A stretch of 57,451 bases of DNA, taken from NCBI RefSeq assembly GCF_004000845.1, contig NZ_BIMA01000041.1, forward strand, positions 1-57,451, in the 5' to 3' direction. This document shows, one piece after another, positions 1 to 7,587 of the stretch; within the stretch, counting starts at the first letter, position 1; every line of letters begins with the position of its first letter. The translations under genes were made by a program, and so were the position numbers. This DNA is from Paenibacillus koleovorans NBRC 103111. Its GTDB lineage: Bacteria > Bacillota > Bacilli > Paenibacillales > NBRC-103111. A model generated the notes under the pieces. It was not told where the DNA came from, searched no databases, and worked only from the letters and a program-made list of their open reading frames with translations.

Positions 1-7
1 TGTTCAG

Positions 8-33
8 AAAAGCCGGACCTCGATCGGCCCGAC
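8..33 (-). terminator. Probable intrinsic terminator of the YneA-like gene
   Basis: Read on the minus strand, an 8-bp stem (GTCGGGCC with GGTCCGGC, two G-T pairs) closes a 6-base loop and is followed by TTTTC. It lies about 40 bases after the stop of the LysM gene, which suggests that gene is transcribed alone. Confidence 0.5.
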
Positions 34-74
34 TTTCCGTGATGGTATAGGGATTATATGTACGAACGAATAGA

Positions 75-503
75 TTAGGGAAGTACTAGCACTTGCCCCG
101 CCTTAAGCGCACTTGATTTCATCGCATTGAGCTTCTTCAGCTTGGTAATATATTCTCGCACGTCTTGACCGCTGGCCAGATGCTGCTCGGCAATCGTCCA
201 GAGCGTGTCGCCGGGCACGACAATGATGCGTTGCTTCTCAGTATCGACCGCTGCCGGAGCAGGTGCGTGAACCGAAATTGAACCGGTGACGGATGCAGCT
301 TGAACCTCCGATTGCGTGGAAACGGTATGTACGATGATCCCCAGCACGAAGCTGATCAGCATCGCAGCTACCAGCAGCAGGAGGCGAGTCAAGCGCAAAG
401 CGGGGGTGACTTTTCTATTCGAGCGGGAAGAAGCGGCCGCCGGGCTTTTCTTAACGGATGTAGAACGATAAGGATTGAACATGGAACTGTCGACAGCTTG
501 CAT
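75..503 (-). CDS. yneA: YneA-like SOS cell-division inhibitor (membrane-anchored LysM protein)
   Basis: Small protein of 142 residues with one membrane segment (LLLLVAAMLISFVLGIIV) after a basic cytoplasmic N-terminus, and a C-terminal LysM domain containing VVPGDTLWTIAEQH, which should bind peptidoglycan outside the cell. This is the build of B. subtilis YneA, which halts septation during SOS; it is somewhat longer than the about 105 residues of that protein. An ATG nine bases earlier abuts GGAGG directly, so the ATG at 503 (nine-base spacing) is preferred. The promoter has two LexA boxes, one between -35 and -10 and one just before the ribosome binding site, which fits SOS control. Function is inferred from domain order and operators; a generic LysM protein is the alternative. 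Confidence 0.8.
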   Translation of the reverse strand: MQAVDSSMFNPYRSTSVKKSPAAASSRSNRKVTPALRLTRLLLLVAAMLISFVLGIIVHTVSTQSEVQAASVTGSISVHAPAPAAVDTEKQRIIVVPGDTLWTIAEQHLASGQDVREYITKLKKLNAMKSSALKAGQVLVLP

Positions 504-516
504 TGGAATCATCCTC

Positions 517-530
517 CGAACGTTTGTTCT
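517..530 (-). promoter_or_regulatory. LexA (DinR) box, downstream operator of yneA-like gene
   Basis: On the minus strand this reads AGAACAAACGTTCG, close to the Bacillota LexA consensus CGAAC-N4-GTTCG. It overlaps the start of the GGAGG ribosome binding site. The same 14-mer occurs again at 829-842. Confidence 0.75.
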
Positions 531-545
531 CGTTTCTATGAATTC

Positions 546-574
546 ATCTTAACACGAACAATTGTTCCCGTCAA
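546..574 (-). promoter_or_regulatory. SigA-type promoter of yneA-like gene
   Basis: Minus strand: TTGACG, 17-base spacer, TAAGAT. The spacer contains the LexA box at 555-568, so bound repressor would block polymerase directly. Confidence 0.7.
555..568 (-). promoter_or_regulatory. LexA (DinR) box inside promoter spacer
   Basis: Reads GGAACAATTGTTCG on the minus strand, a near-perfect inverted repeat (GAACAATTGTTC) located between the -35 and -10 elements. Confidence 0.8.
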
Positions 575-598
575 TCCAATTCCCCAAAATTATTTCAG

Positions 599-805
599 TC
601 ATCCGAACTTTTTGCCCGCCGCCAAGGTGAACGCCAATATTTGATTCAGCACAAGCCTGCGGTACTGCATCCGCTTCAGGCAATACACATCGGCCATCCG
701 TTCATGCAGCTGTTTGACAATAACCCGGCGCTGAGTCACGTTTCCGAATCGGTCTACATAAACCAGCTCAATCGTTTTCCCAATATAACGGTCTGGAATT
801 CTCAT
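599..805 (-). CDS. Small SOS-controlled protein of unknown function (WYL-like strand pattern)
   Basis: A 68-residue basic protein starting MRIPDRYIGKTIELVYVD. The first half (IGKTIELVYVDRFGNVTQRRVIVKQL) resembles the beta-rich start of WYL-type ligand-sensing folds, but that is only an impression from the residue pattern. GGGAGG sits eight bases before the ATG. The promoter at 860-888 carries a LexA box in its spacer and a second box at 829-842, the same arrangement as the neighbouring YneA-like gene. It is therefore very probably induced by DNA damage. No catalytic motif, membrane segment or cysteine cluster is visible beyond one cysteine. It is transcribed towards the yneA-like gene on the same strand but each has its own promoter. 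Confidence 0.7.
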   Translation of the reverse strand: MRIPDRYIGKTIELVYVDRFGNVTQRRVIVKQLHERMADVYCLKRMQYRRLVLNQILAFTLAAGKKFG

Positions 806-828
806 CGTATCCGCCTCCCGAACATGAC

Positions 829-842
829 CGAACGTTTGTTCT
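829..842 (-). promoter_or_regulatory. LexA (DinR) box, downstream operator of the 68-aa gene
   Basis: Reads AGAACAAACGTTCG on the minus strand, identical to the box at 517-530. It lies 24 bases upstream of the start codon. Confidence 0.75.
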
Positions 843-859
843 CCACCAGAGTTACAACT

Positions 860-888
860 AATATACCGAACATATATTCTTATTTCAA
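860..888 (-). promoter_or_regulatory. Promoter of the 68-aa SOS gene
   Basis: Minus strand: TTGAAA, 17-base spacer, TATATT, a good SigA match. The LexA-like box at 867-880 fills the spacer. Confidence 0.7.
867..880 (-). promoter_or_regulatory. Degenerate LexA box in promoter spacer
   Basis: Reads AGAATATATGTTCG on the minus strand: one half-site (GTTCG) is perfect and the other has one change. Its position between -35 and -10 supports it. Confidence 0.6.
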
Positions 889-906
889 GTGGGGATTTAT
901 GGTTTC

Positions 907-935
907 TTGACAGTCGCGACTTCCGCCACTAGCAT
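907..935 (+). promoter_or_regulatory. Candidate promoter of the SRAP gene
   Basis: TTGACA, 17 bases, TAGCAT, about 40 bases before the start codon. The -10 is weak. No LexA box overlaps it. Confidence 0.45.
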
Positions 936-977
936 GTGAGATAGGATAAGCTTCGTGCTGAAAAGGAGACGGTACCC

Positions 978-1673
978 ATGTGCGGACGCTATACGATTAC
1001 CTTAACGTTGGAGGAGCTGGTCATTCGTTTCGTGATGGATCGAACATCCCTTCCGTTCTATAGTCCAAGGTACAATGTCGCTCCCGGACAAATGATTATG
1101 GCCGTCATCCATGATGGGGAGAACAATCGTGCGGGCGAGCTCAAGTGGGGACTGATTCCTTCCTGGACGAAACCGGAGAATGAACGTTCGGGCGGGACCG
1201 GCATCATCAACGCCAGATCGGAATCGGTCGCTCAGAAGCCTTCATTCAAAGCTCTCTTGGAGCGCAAGCGCTGTATCATTCCAGCCGACAGCTTTTATGA
1301 ATGGAAACCGCTTCCCGACGGCAAGGGCAAACAACCGATGCGCATTCAGCTGCATGACGGCAGCTTGTTCGCCATGGCGGCGCTGTACGACACTTGGCTG
1401 ACCCCGGAAGGCCAAAAGCTCAGCACGGCAACCATCATTACGACCGAAGCTAACGAGCTCATCATGGACATCCATTCCCGTATGCCGGTCATTCTGAGGC
1501 CGGAGGATGAAAAGGCTTGGCTCGACCGGAACGAACGTTCGCCCCACAAGCTGCTGCCTTTGCTTCGGCCCTATCCGGCCGCCCAAATGAAGGCCTATCC
1601 GGTATCCCAAGCGGTAGGCAACGTCAGGAACGATACGCCCGAGCTGCTCGAGGAGGTGCCGGTTCATACCTGA
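978..1673 (+). CDS. SRAP/HMCES (YedK-type) abasic-site processing protein
   Basis: SOS-response-associated peptidase family protein of 231 residues. It starts MCGRYT; removal of Met1 exposes Cys2, which in this family forms a covalent thiazolidine link with abasic sites in single-stranded DNA and so shields them. Family landmarks are visible in order: NVAPGQ (about 35-40), LKWGLIPSW (about 55-63), NARSESV, RCIIPADSFYEW and the late histidine region HSRMPVIL. AAGGAGA precedes the ATG. It sits beside two LexA-controlled genes, but its own candidate promoter has no clear LexA box. It is complete; its stop lies only eight bases from the end of the convergent DUF4397 gene. Confidence 0.92.
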   Translation: MCGRYTITLTLEELVIRFVMDRTSLPFYSPRYNVAPGQMIMAVIHDGENNRAGELKWGLIPSWTKPENERSGGTGIINARSESVAQKPSFKALLERKRCIIPADSFYEWKPLPDGKGKQPMRIQLHDGSLFAMAALYDTWLTPEGQKLSTATIITTEANELIMDIHSRMPVILRPEDEKAWLDRNERSPHKLLPLLRPYPAAQMKAYPVSQAVGNVRNDTPELLEEVPVHT

Positions 1674-1681
1674 TTCTACTG

Positions 1682-2221
1682 CTAGTGAAGATGATGCCTC
1701 GACGTTTCGACGAACGTGCTGATCCCCTTGTAAGAAATATTCCGAATCAGCACATCGCCTCCCTTTACAGCCACATCCAACTTCGGCACATCCATCGCGG
1801 CATGAATGAAGCGCATCTTCGATTTTCCTGCGGAAGCATCCGCTTCATCCACCATCATCAGCAGCTCCAGCTGCGCCATTTTGTTGACGGCAGCGGCCGT
1901 CACCTTTTTGCCCTCCTCAACGACTAACGTCGTTCTCAGAGCAGGTTTGCCCACTCCGCCAGCCGCAGCCGGGTAAAGCGCGACTTCATGCGAGCCGGCC
2001 GCAAGCGGCTGATACGGCGTCGCCTGCTTGAAGGAGACGCCTCGAAAAACCGGCTTGCCGTCGATAAAAATATCAACCGCCGGTCCATCGGGCGAGGCGT
2101 GCACGAACCGGATACCAGCCTGGGCTCCGTTCTCCTCCGCCGATATAGCTCCTGGAGACCAGCCTGCCGCCGCCAGCGCCAGTGCGAGCATCAGCAAACC
2201 TGCCCGCCAACTTGTTCTCAT
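1682..2221 (-). CDS. Secreted DUF4397-domain protein, C-terminus apparently truncated
   Basis: A 179-residue protein with a signal peptide (LLMLALALAAAGWSPGAISA) followed by a DUF4397 unit beginning IRFVHASPDGPAVDIFIDG (about residues 35-120). A second unit begins MRFIHAAMDVPKLDVAVKGG but stops after about 45 residues at ISTFVETSRHHLH, where family members normally continue for at least another 40. The ATG at 2221 is chosen because AAAGGAGGGAATGG precedes it. The stop lies eight bases from the convergent SRAP stop, leaving no room for a terminator. I infer loss of the gene end by deletion or frameshift; a natural short form is possible. Role unknown, extracellular. Confidence 0.75.
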   Translation of the reverse strand: MRTSWRAGLLMLALALAAAGWSPGAISAEENGAQAGIRFVHASPDGPAVDIFIDGKPVFRGVSFKQATPYQPLAAGSHEVALYPAAAGGVGKPALRTTLVVEEGKKVTAAAVNKMAQLELLMMVDEADASAGKSKMRFIHAAMDVPKLDVAVKGGDVLIRNISYKGISTFVETSRHHLH

Positions 2222-2327
2222 CCATCCATTCCCTCCTTTTCTCCTATAACGTTTCAAAATAGTCGATCGAATATGCACAGCCCCAGTCATTGCCAATATA
2301 ACCGCCCGCCGGCACCATCCCAATCGC

Positions 2328-2380
2328 AAAAAAATCCCCCGCCGCAAACCCCGCCTGTTCGGCGAGCTGCAGCAGGGGAT
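2328..2380 (-). terminator. Intrinsic terminator after the SpoVIF-like gene
   Basis: On the minus strand ATCCCCTGCTGC pairs with GCGGCGGGGGAT (two G-T pairs) and is followed by seven T residues. Confidence 0.7.
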
Positions 2381-2390
2381 CGGACATCCC

Positions 2391-2678
2391 TTAGCGAAAC
2401 ATGCCCCATAATTTGATCAAATGAAACGTGTTGTTCGGATCGATCTTCATATCCACGACGAAATGGACGATCTGGTCCGTCTGTTTGACGGTGAGAGGCT
2501 CATTGACCGCCTTGGCGAGCTGACCCGTCAGAAGCTTCACCCGCGTGCGATCTTGCAGCTCCTGCTTCGTCACGCCGTCCAAAATCGATTTGACCCGTTC
2601 CTTCACCTGCGGATTTTTCAGCTTCGTCTTGATCCGCTCCACCAGTTCCCGCTCAATCCCGTACTTCTGATAGCTCAT
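2391..2678 (-). CDS. Stage VI sporulation protein F-like protein
   Basis: A soluble 95-residue protein starting MSYQKYGIERELVERIK and ending HLIKLWGMFR. It resembles proteins annotated as SpoVIF (B. subtilis YjcC, a spore-coat assembly factor) in Paenibacillus; I rely on overall recall of the family rather than a diagnostic motif. The start at 2678 follows GGAGGTGCCGGCC; an upstream in-frame start lacks a ribosome binding site. About 40 bases upstream, CATACACT at 2714-2721 resembles a mother-cell sigma -10 element. It is monocistronic, with a terminator behind it. Confidence 0.6.
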   Translation of the reverse strand: MSYQKYGIERELVERIKTKLKNPQVKERVKSILDGVTKQELQDRTRVKLLTGQLAKAVNEPLTVKQTDQIVHFVVDMKIDPNNTFHLIKLWGMFR

Positions 2679-2788
2679 GGCCGGCACCTCCAAAAGAGAA
2701 CATTGCTTCTTTCAGTGTATGCTCCGGCCTACGGCGACTTGCCTTGCAATTTTAAGACGCAGTTGTAAGAACTAAGCCGCACCTGCAC

Positions 2789-4855
2789 TCAATCCAGCGA
2801 ATCTCCGTCGAAAACATGCTCCTTGCGCAAAAACTCCCGCAGTGGCAAGTAGACGGCCGCCGTCCAAAAATCCGGCCTTGCCACCAGCTCCGCCGTATCG
2901 TCGCGAGCCTTCTCCATCGTCTCGAAATCGCTCATCAAATCGGCGACCCGGAACTCCGGCATACCGCTCTGTTTGGTGCCGAAAAATTCACCCGGCCCCC
3001 GCAGCTCCAAATCCCGGCGAGCGATCTCGAACCCGTCGTTCGTCTCGGTCATGACGCGCATGCGCTCTTTGGCCGCTTCGTTCTTCGGATCGGCGAGCAG
3101 CACGCAATACGATTGATGCTCGCCCCGGCCGACCCGCCCGCGCAGCTGATGCAGCTGAGACAGCCCGAACCGAACCGCGTCATAGATGATCATTAACGTT
3201 GCATTGGACACATCGACCCCGACTTCAATGACCGTCGTAGAAACGAGCACCTGCGCCTCGTTCGCCTCAAACGAGCGCATGACCGCCTCCTTCTCCGCGT
3301 TCGTCATCCTGCCGTGCAGCAGCCCTATTCGAAATTCGGGAAACGCCTGCACATGCTGCATATGGACATCGATTGCATTTTGCACATCCAGCTTCTCGGA
3401 TTCCTCGATCAACGGACATATCACGTACGCTTGCCGGCCGGCCAGCACTTCGCGTCGAATGAAGCCATACACCCGTTCGAGCTTATCGGGACCGACGGAA
3501 TACGTTTTGATCGGCTTCCGCCCTTTGGGCAGCTCCCGCAAGGTAGAGACGTCCAGGTCGCCGAAGGCGGTGATGGCGAGCGTCCGCGGAATCGGAGTCG
3601 CCGTCATAGTGAGCACATCGGGATTCAACCCTTTGCGCCGCAGGATGCTGCGTTGGTTGACCCCGAACCGGTGCTGCTCGTCCGTCACAACCAGCCCTAA
3701 ACGCCGAAACGTAACATCCTCTTGAATGAGTGCATGCGTCCCGACGATGACATCGATCAGCCCCATATGGAGCGAAGCAATCGTGTCCCTCCGTTGCCGG
3801 TCGGTCAAGCTGCCGGTAAGCAGCCCGACCTGAATGCCGTAAGGTTCGAACAGCCGCTCCAGCGACCGTCTATGCTGTTCGGCCAATATTTCCGTCGGCA
3901 CCATCAGAGCGCCCTGTGCGCCGCCTCGCACCGCCGCGAACAGCGCAGCCGCCGCGACGACCGTTTTCCCCGCCCCTACATCGCCTTGAAGCAGCCGGTT
4001 CATCGCATGGGGAGCTTTCAGATCCTCCAGAATTTCACCGATTACTTGCTTCTGGGACGGGGTTAAAGTGAAGGGCAATCCCCGCACAAATTGACGGACG
4101 ACCTCATTGTCGAACACATGTGCCACTCCGTCGGACCGTTTGCGCTGGAGCGAGCGAAAAGCGTGAAGCTTCAGCTGGAAAAAAAACAGCTCCTCGTACA
4201 CCATCCGCCTCCGCGCCTCTTGGCCGGCCTCCACCTCTTCGGGATGGTGGAGCGCATGCACCGCCTGTCGCCGTGCCATGAAACGGTATTTCCCGACCAG
4301 CTCCTCGGGCAGCACTTCAGGCACATGTGTCCCATATTGGATAAGCGCTTGTCCGATCGCCCGCCGGATCCAAGCTTGCGTAATTGGCCCGCCAACCGAA
4401 TAGACGGGCTGCAGCGTACCGCTCCGTCCGCCTGCAATACCGGCAAATTCCGAATCGGTCACCGTTACTTGTCGGCGCCTTTGATCCCATTTGCCGCTCA
4501 GCACAATCGGTAGCCCCGGTCTCAGCTTCTCTTTCAGAAACGGCCGATTGAACCAGACTGCCGTGAGCAGTACGGCTCCGCACATAACCCGGACGGTCAA
4601 ACGAGACTTGCCGCCGAAGCGTTGCAGCACCGGCTCGCTGGAAATGCTGCCTTCGACCGTAATTTTGTCCCCGTCCTGCACATCGGCCAAATCTCGCAAT
4701 CGATAATCTTCATAGCGAAAAGGAAAATACTCGATCAGTTGCCCGACCGAGTATATCCCGAACGCCTCCAGTTCTTTGGCCTTCTGCGGCCCGATGCCCT
4801 TCACGCTCGTCACGGGCAGCGCCTGCAGATCCAAGCCTGCCGCCCCCGCCTTCAT
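2789..4855 (-). CDS. recG: ATP-dependent DNA helicase RecG
   Basis: Full-length RecG of 688 residues, the branched-DNA translocase that remodels stalled forks and Holliday junctions. The N-terminal wedge/OB region (about 60-150) precedes the helicase core. Walker A GDVGAGKT lies at about 291-298, the DEQH box in TDEQHRFG, motif III in LTMTATPIPRTLA, and motif VI in QLRGRVGRGEHQSYC. The C-terminus has the RecG-typical GPGEFFGTKQSG. Its ATG overlaps the degV stop (ATGA), so the two are translationally coupled. In B. subtilis recG also closes the ylo cluster. Confidence 0.97.
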   Translation of the reverse strand: MKAGAAGLDLQALPVTSVKGIGPQKAKELEAFGIYSVGQLIEYFPFRYEDYRLRDLADVQDGDKITVEGSISSEPVLQRFGGKSRLTVRVMCGAVLLTAVWFNRPFLKEKLRPGLPIVLSGKWDQRRRQVTVTDSEFAGIAGGRSGTLQPVYSVGGPITQAWIRRAIGQALIQYGTHVPEVLPEELVGKYRFMARRQAVHALHHPEEVEAGQEARRRMVYEELFFFQLKLHAFRSLQRKRSDGVAHVFDNEVVRQFVRGLPFTLTPSQKQVIGEILEDLKAPHAMNRLLQGDVGAGKTVVAAAALFAAVRGGAQGALMVPTEILAEQHRRSLERLFEPYGIQVGLLTGSLTDRQRRDTIASLHMGLIDVIVGTHALIQEDVTFRRLGLVVTDEQHRFGVNQRSILRRKGLNPDVLTMTATPIPRTLAITAFGDLDVSTLRELPKGRKPIKTYSVGPDKLERVYGFIRREVLAGRQAYVICPLIEESEKLDVQNAIDVHMQHVQAFPEFRIGLLHGRMTNAEKEAVMRSFEANEAQVLVSTTVIEVGVDVSNATLMIIYDAVRFGLSQLHQLRGRVGRGEHQSYCVLLADPKNEAAKERMRVMTETNDGFEIARRDLELRGPGEFFGTKQSGMPEFRVADLMSDFETMEKARDDTAELVARPDFWTAAVYLPLREFLRKEHVFDGDSLD

Positions 4856-5712
4856 CCTACCGAAGCCGGGATCATGAACACGGCGAGCACCCCGGGACCG
4901 GCGTGCGTCCCGATTACGGGACCGACCGTCGTGAAGCTCGTGCTGCTCACGTTGAAGTGCTGTCCCAGCAAGTCCGCAAACTCTTGCGCCGCCTCCGGCG
5001 TATTGGCGTGAGCGACCGTGACGACCACCTCTTGCTGCCCGAACTCCTCCGTCAGCAGCTCGACGATGCGGCCAAGCGCTTTCTTCTGTCCCCGCACCTT
5101 GTCGACCGGAGCGACTTGCCCCTCCGGATCGATCGTCAGAATCGGCTTTATATTCAGCAAGGAACCGATCACAGCGGATGCTTTGCCGATTCGGCCGCCC
5201 TTCTGCAAATATTCCAGCGTATCCACCAGGAAATAGATCCGGGTTTTCTCGCGCATTTTTTGCACCAGCCGCACCACTTCGTCCAAGCTCTTGCCCGCGC
5301 GTACCGCCTTCGCCGCCTCGACGACGAGCATGCCGTACCCGTATGAAGCCGACTTGGAGTCCAACACGGTCACCTGCAGTTCATTGTCCAGCAGCGATTT
5401 GGCCAGCACCGCGGACTGATACGTCCCGCTAAGCGCCGAAGACAGCAGGATGGCCAGCACCTCATCGCCCGGTTCGACAGCAGCCGCCTTGAACGCCTCC
5501 AGAAAATCGACGGGGGAGGGCTGCGACGTCGTCGGAAGCTTGGACGCCTCCGCGAGCTTCGCGTAAAATTGCTCCGATTGAATCGTCACGGCGTCATAAT
5601 AAGTTTCCGTTCCGATATGGACCTTCAGCGGCACCATCTCGATCCCGTATTCCTTGCGCACCGACTCCGGTATATCGGCCGTGCTGTCGGTCACGATCCG
5701 AATGTTAGCCAT
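4852..5712 (-). CDS. DegV family fatty-acid-binding protein (FakB-like)
   Basis: A 286-residue DegV protein. The start IRIVTDSTADIP and the later TTSQPSP and LSSALSGTYQSA segments are the family's lipid head-group-binding loops. DegV/FakB proteins hold a fatty acid and present it to the kinase FakA, giving acyl-phosphate for phospholipid synthesis. The gene lies directly downstream of fakA (66-base gap), which favours the FakB role. It overlaps recG by four bases. Which fatty acid it prefers cannot be read from the sequence. Confidence 0.9.
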   Translation of the reverse strand: MANIRIVTDSTADIPESVRKEYGIEMVPLKVHIGTETYYDAVTIQSEQFYAKLAEASKLPTTSQPSPVDFLEAFKAAAVEPGDEVLAILLSSALSGTYQSAVLAKSLLDNELQVTVLDSKSASYGYGMLVVEAAKAVRAGKSLDEVVRLVQKMREKTRIYFLVDTLEYLQKGGRIGKASAVIGSLLNIKPILTIDPEGQVAPVDKVRGQKKALGRIVELLTEEFGQQEVVVTVAHANTPEAAQEFADLLGQHFNVSSTSFTTVGPVIGTHAGPGVLAVFMIPASVG

Positions 5713-5778
5713 ACCCCTGTTCCTCCGTTCAACATTTGGTCTCTCTGTCTGTTAATACGGGCTTGCCGCGAATCGGTT

Positions 5779-7572
5779 CTACTCGACTGCGAAAATGTAG
5801 TAATACAAGGGCTGATCGCCCCTATGCACTTCGACTTCCGCTTTCGGGAACTCCTGCGCGAGCCAATCCACCAGCTCGGTCGTCGCATCCTCCGGCGCGT
5901 CCTCTCCGGACAAAATTGTGACGATGTCGCCGCCCTCCGCCGTCATGCTGTCGATCAGCGCCTTGCAGGTCTGCATCAGGTCAGGGGTGGAAGTAACGAT
6001 TTTGTTGTTATGAATGCCCAAAAAGTCCCCTTGCTTGATGTCCAGCCCGTCAATCTGCGAATCGCGGACGGCGTAAGTCACTTGCCCGGACTGCACGCCG
6101 GCGATCGCCCGCTGCATCGTCTCCGCATTGCGGACGGCGTCTGCGCTGGACTGGAAGGCGAGAAGAGCCGACATGCCCTGAGGGATCGTCTTGGACGGGA
6201 TGACGATCAGCTCCTTGTCCCCCACCAAGTCCTTCGCCTGCTGGGCCGACATGATGATGTTCGAGTTGTTCGGCAACACGAACACAGTGGACGCCTGTAC
6301 TTGCCGGACGGCCAGCACGATATCCTCCGTGCTCGGATTCATCGTCTGCCCGCCGGACAGCACCACATCGGCGCCGAGGCTCTCGAGAATGGCGGCGATG
6401 CCCCGGCCCATCGAGACGGCGACGAAGCCGTACGGCTTGAGCTCCTGCGTAGCCGTCGCAGCCGTTGCAGGCGCGACCGGAGCGGCCACGGCGCTTCCTA
6501 CTGCGGCAGCGCCGGCGGTGGCAATCGCATGCCCATGGGCATGCTCGTCCTCCAGCAGCGTTGTATGCTGCTCCCGCATATTGTCGATCTTGATCTTGAT
6601 GAGCTCCCCGTACTTCTGAGCGTAGGTCAACACTTCGCCCGGGTGCTCGGCATGCAGATGCACTTTGACGAGATCGTCATCCGCTACCACCAGAACGGAG
6701 TCGCCATGCTTCTCCAGACTGGACCGGAAGCCGAGCTCGTCGAACACCCAGCCCGCCGTCTTGCCTGGGACGAGCTTGACGATAAATTCCGTGCAATAGC
6801 CGAATTCAATGTCCTCGGTCGCGAGATGGGACTGCGCGCTCCGCGTCCGGTCCGCCGCATGGGCGAGCTCGGCCATCGAACGGCCGGCAGCCGATGCTGC
6901 AGCCGAAATCGCGACAACAGGCACCGTCGAACCCGCCGCAGCCGCACCGCCTGCACGCAAGGCGCTCACGAAGCCCTCGTACACGCACACGAGCCCTTGC
7001 CCTCCGGCGTCCACTACGCCGACCTGCTTCAGCACGGGCAGCTGCTCCGGCGTTCTGGCCAACGCTTCTTTGGCCGCTGCCAGCACTTCCGTCATCAGCT
7101 CCAGCACATCGGACGTCTTCCGCACGGATGAGGCGGCCTGTTTGGCCACTTCTTTGGCCACCGTAAGGATCGTCCCCTCCACCGGCTTGACGACCGCTTT
7201 GTAGGCGGTATCCACTCCATTCTGAAGAGCGGCGGCGAATTGAGCGGCATTGATCTCTTCGTGCTCGGCGACCGCTTTGGCAACGCCCCGGAACAACTGA
7301 GACAGAATCACGCCTGAGTTGCCTCTGGCTCCCATGAGCAGCCCTTTGGACAACGCTTCAGCGGATTTGCCTATATGGGCGGATGTTTTCTTCTTAAGCT
7401 CTTCGATACCTGACGTCAAGGTCAAATTCATGTTAGTACCGGTATCGCCATCCGGAACCGGAAAGACGTTCAAAGCATTGACGTTCTCCTTGTTCGCCTG
7501 CAAATTCGCGGCTCCTGCCAATACCATCTGGGTGAAGTCCGACCCATTAATCCAATTAAAGCGCTTACTCAA
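5779..7572 (-). CDS. fakA: Fatty acid kinase FakA (YloV), DAK2-domain protein
   Basis: A 597-residue protein. The N-terminal DhaL-like ATP-binding domain (about 1-200) contains FPVPDGDTGTNM with the Mg-binding aspartates and a glycine-rich RGNSGVILSQ loop. A C-terminal FakA domain follows (from about 370, KPYGFVAVSMGRG to the end). Between the domains is an alanine-rich linker with HAHGHA and AAPVAPATAA, longer and more low-complexity than I would expect. FakA phosphorylates fatty acids bound to FakB/DegV. The gene sits between yloU and degV, an order known from B. subtilis for the first pair. Confidence 0.93.
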   Translation of the reverse strand: MSKRFNWINGSDFTQMVLAGAANLQANKENVNALNVFPVPDGDTGTNMNLTLTSGIEELKKKTSAHIGKSAEALSKGLLMGARGNSGVILSQLFRGVAKAVAEHEEINAAQFAAALQNGVDTAYKAVVKPVEGTILTVAKEVAKQAASSVRKTSDVLELMTEVLAAAKEALARTPEQLPVLKQVGVVDAGGQGLVCVYEGFVSALRAGGAAAAGSTVPVVAISAAASAAGRSMAELAHAADRTRSAQSHLATEDIEFGYCTEFIVKLVPGKTAGWVFDELGFRSSLEKHGDSVLVVADDDLVKVHLHAEHPGEVLTYAQKYGELIKIKIDNMREQHTTLLEDEHAHGHAIATAGAAAVGSAVAAPVAPATAATATQELKPYGFVAVSMGRGIAAILESLGADVVLSGGQTMNPSTEDIVLAVRQVQASTVFVLPNNSNIIMSAQQAKDLVGDKELIVIPSKTIPQGMSALLAFQSSADAVRNAETMQRAIAGVQSGQVTYAVRDSQIDGLDIKQGDFLGIHNNKIVTSTPDLMQTCKALIDSMTAEGGDIVTILSGEDAPEDATTELVDWLAQEFPKAEVEVHRGDQPLYYYIFAVE

Positions 7573-7587
7573 GAAAAAATCCCCTTC

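Noticed and set aside
2714-2721. CATACACT as a mother-cell sigma -10 for the SpoVIF-like gene
   Set aside because: The -10 match is good but no convincing -35 was found at the right distance, so it is not listed as a promoter.
5569-7131. 520-codon open frame on the plus strand
   Set aside because: It is antisense to fakA and degV, has no ribosome binding site and a His/Arg-rich nonsense-like translation.
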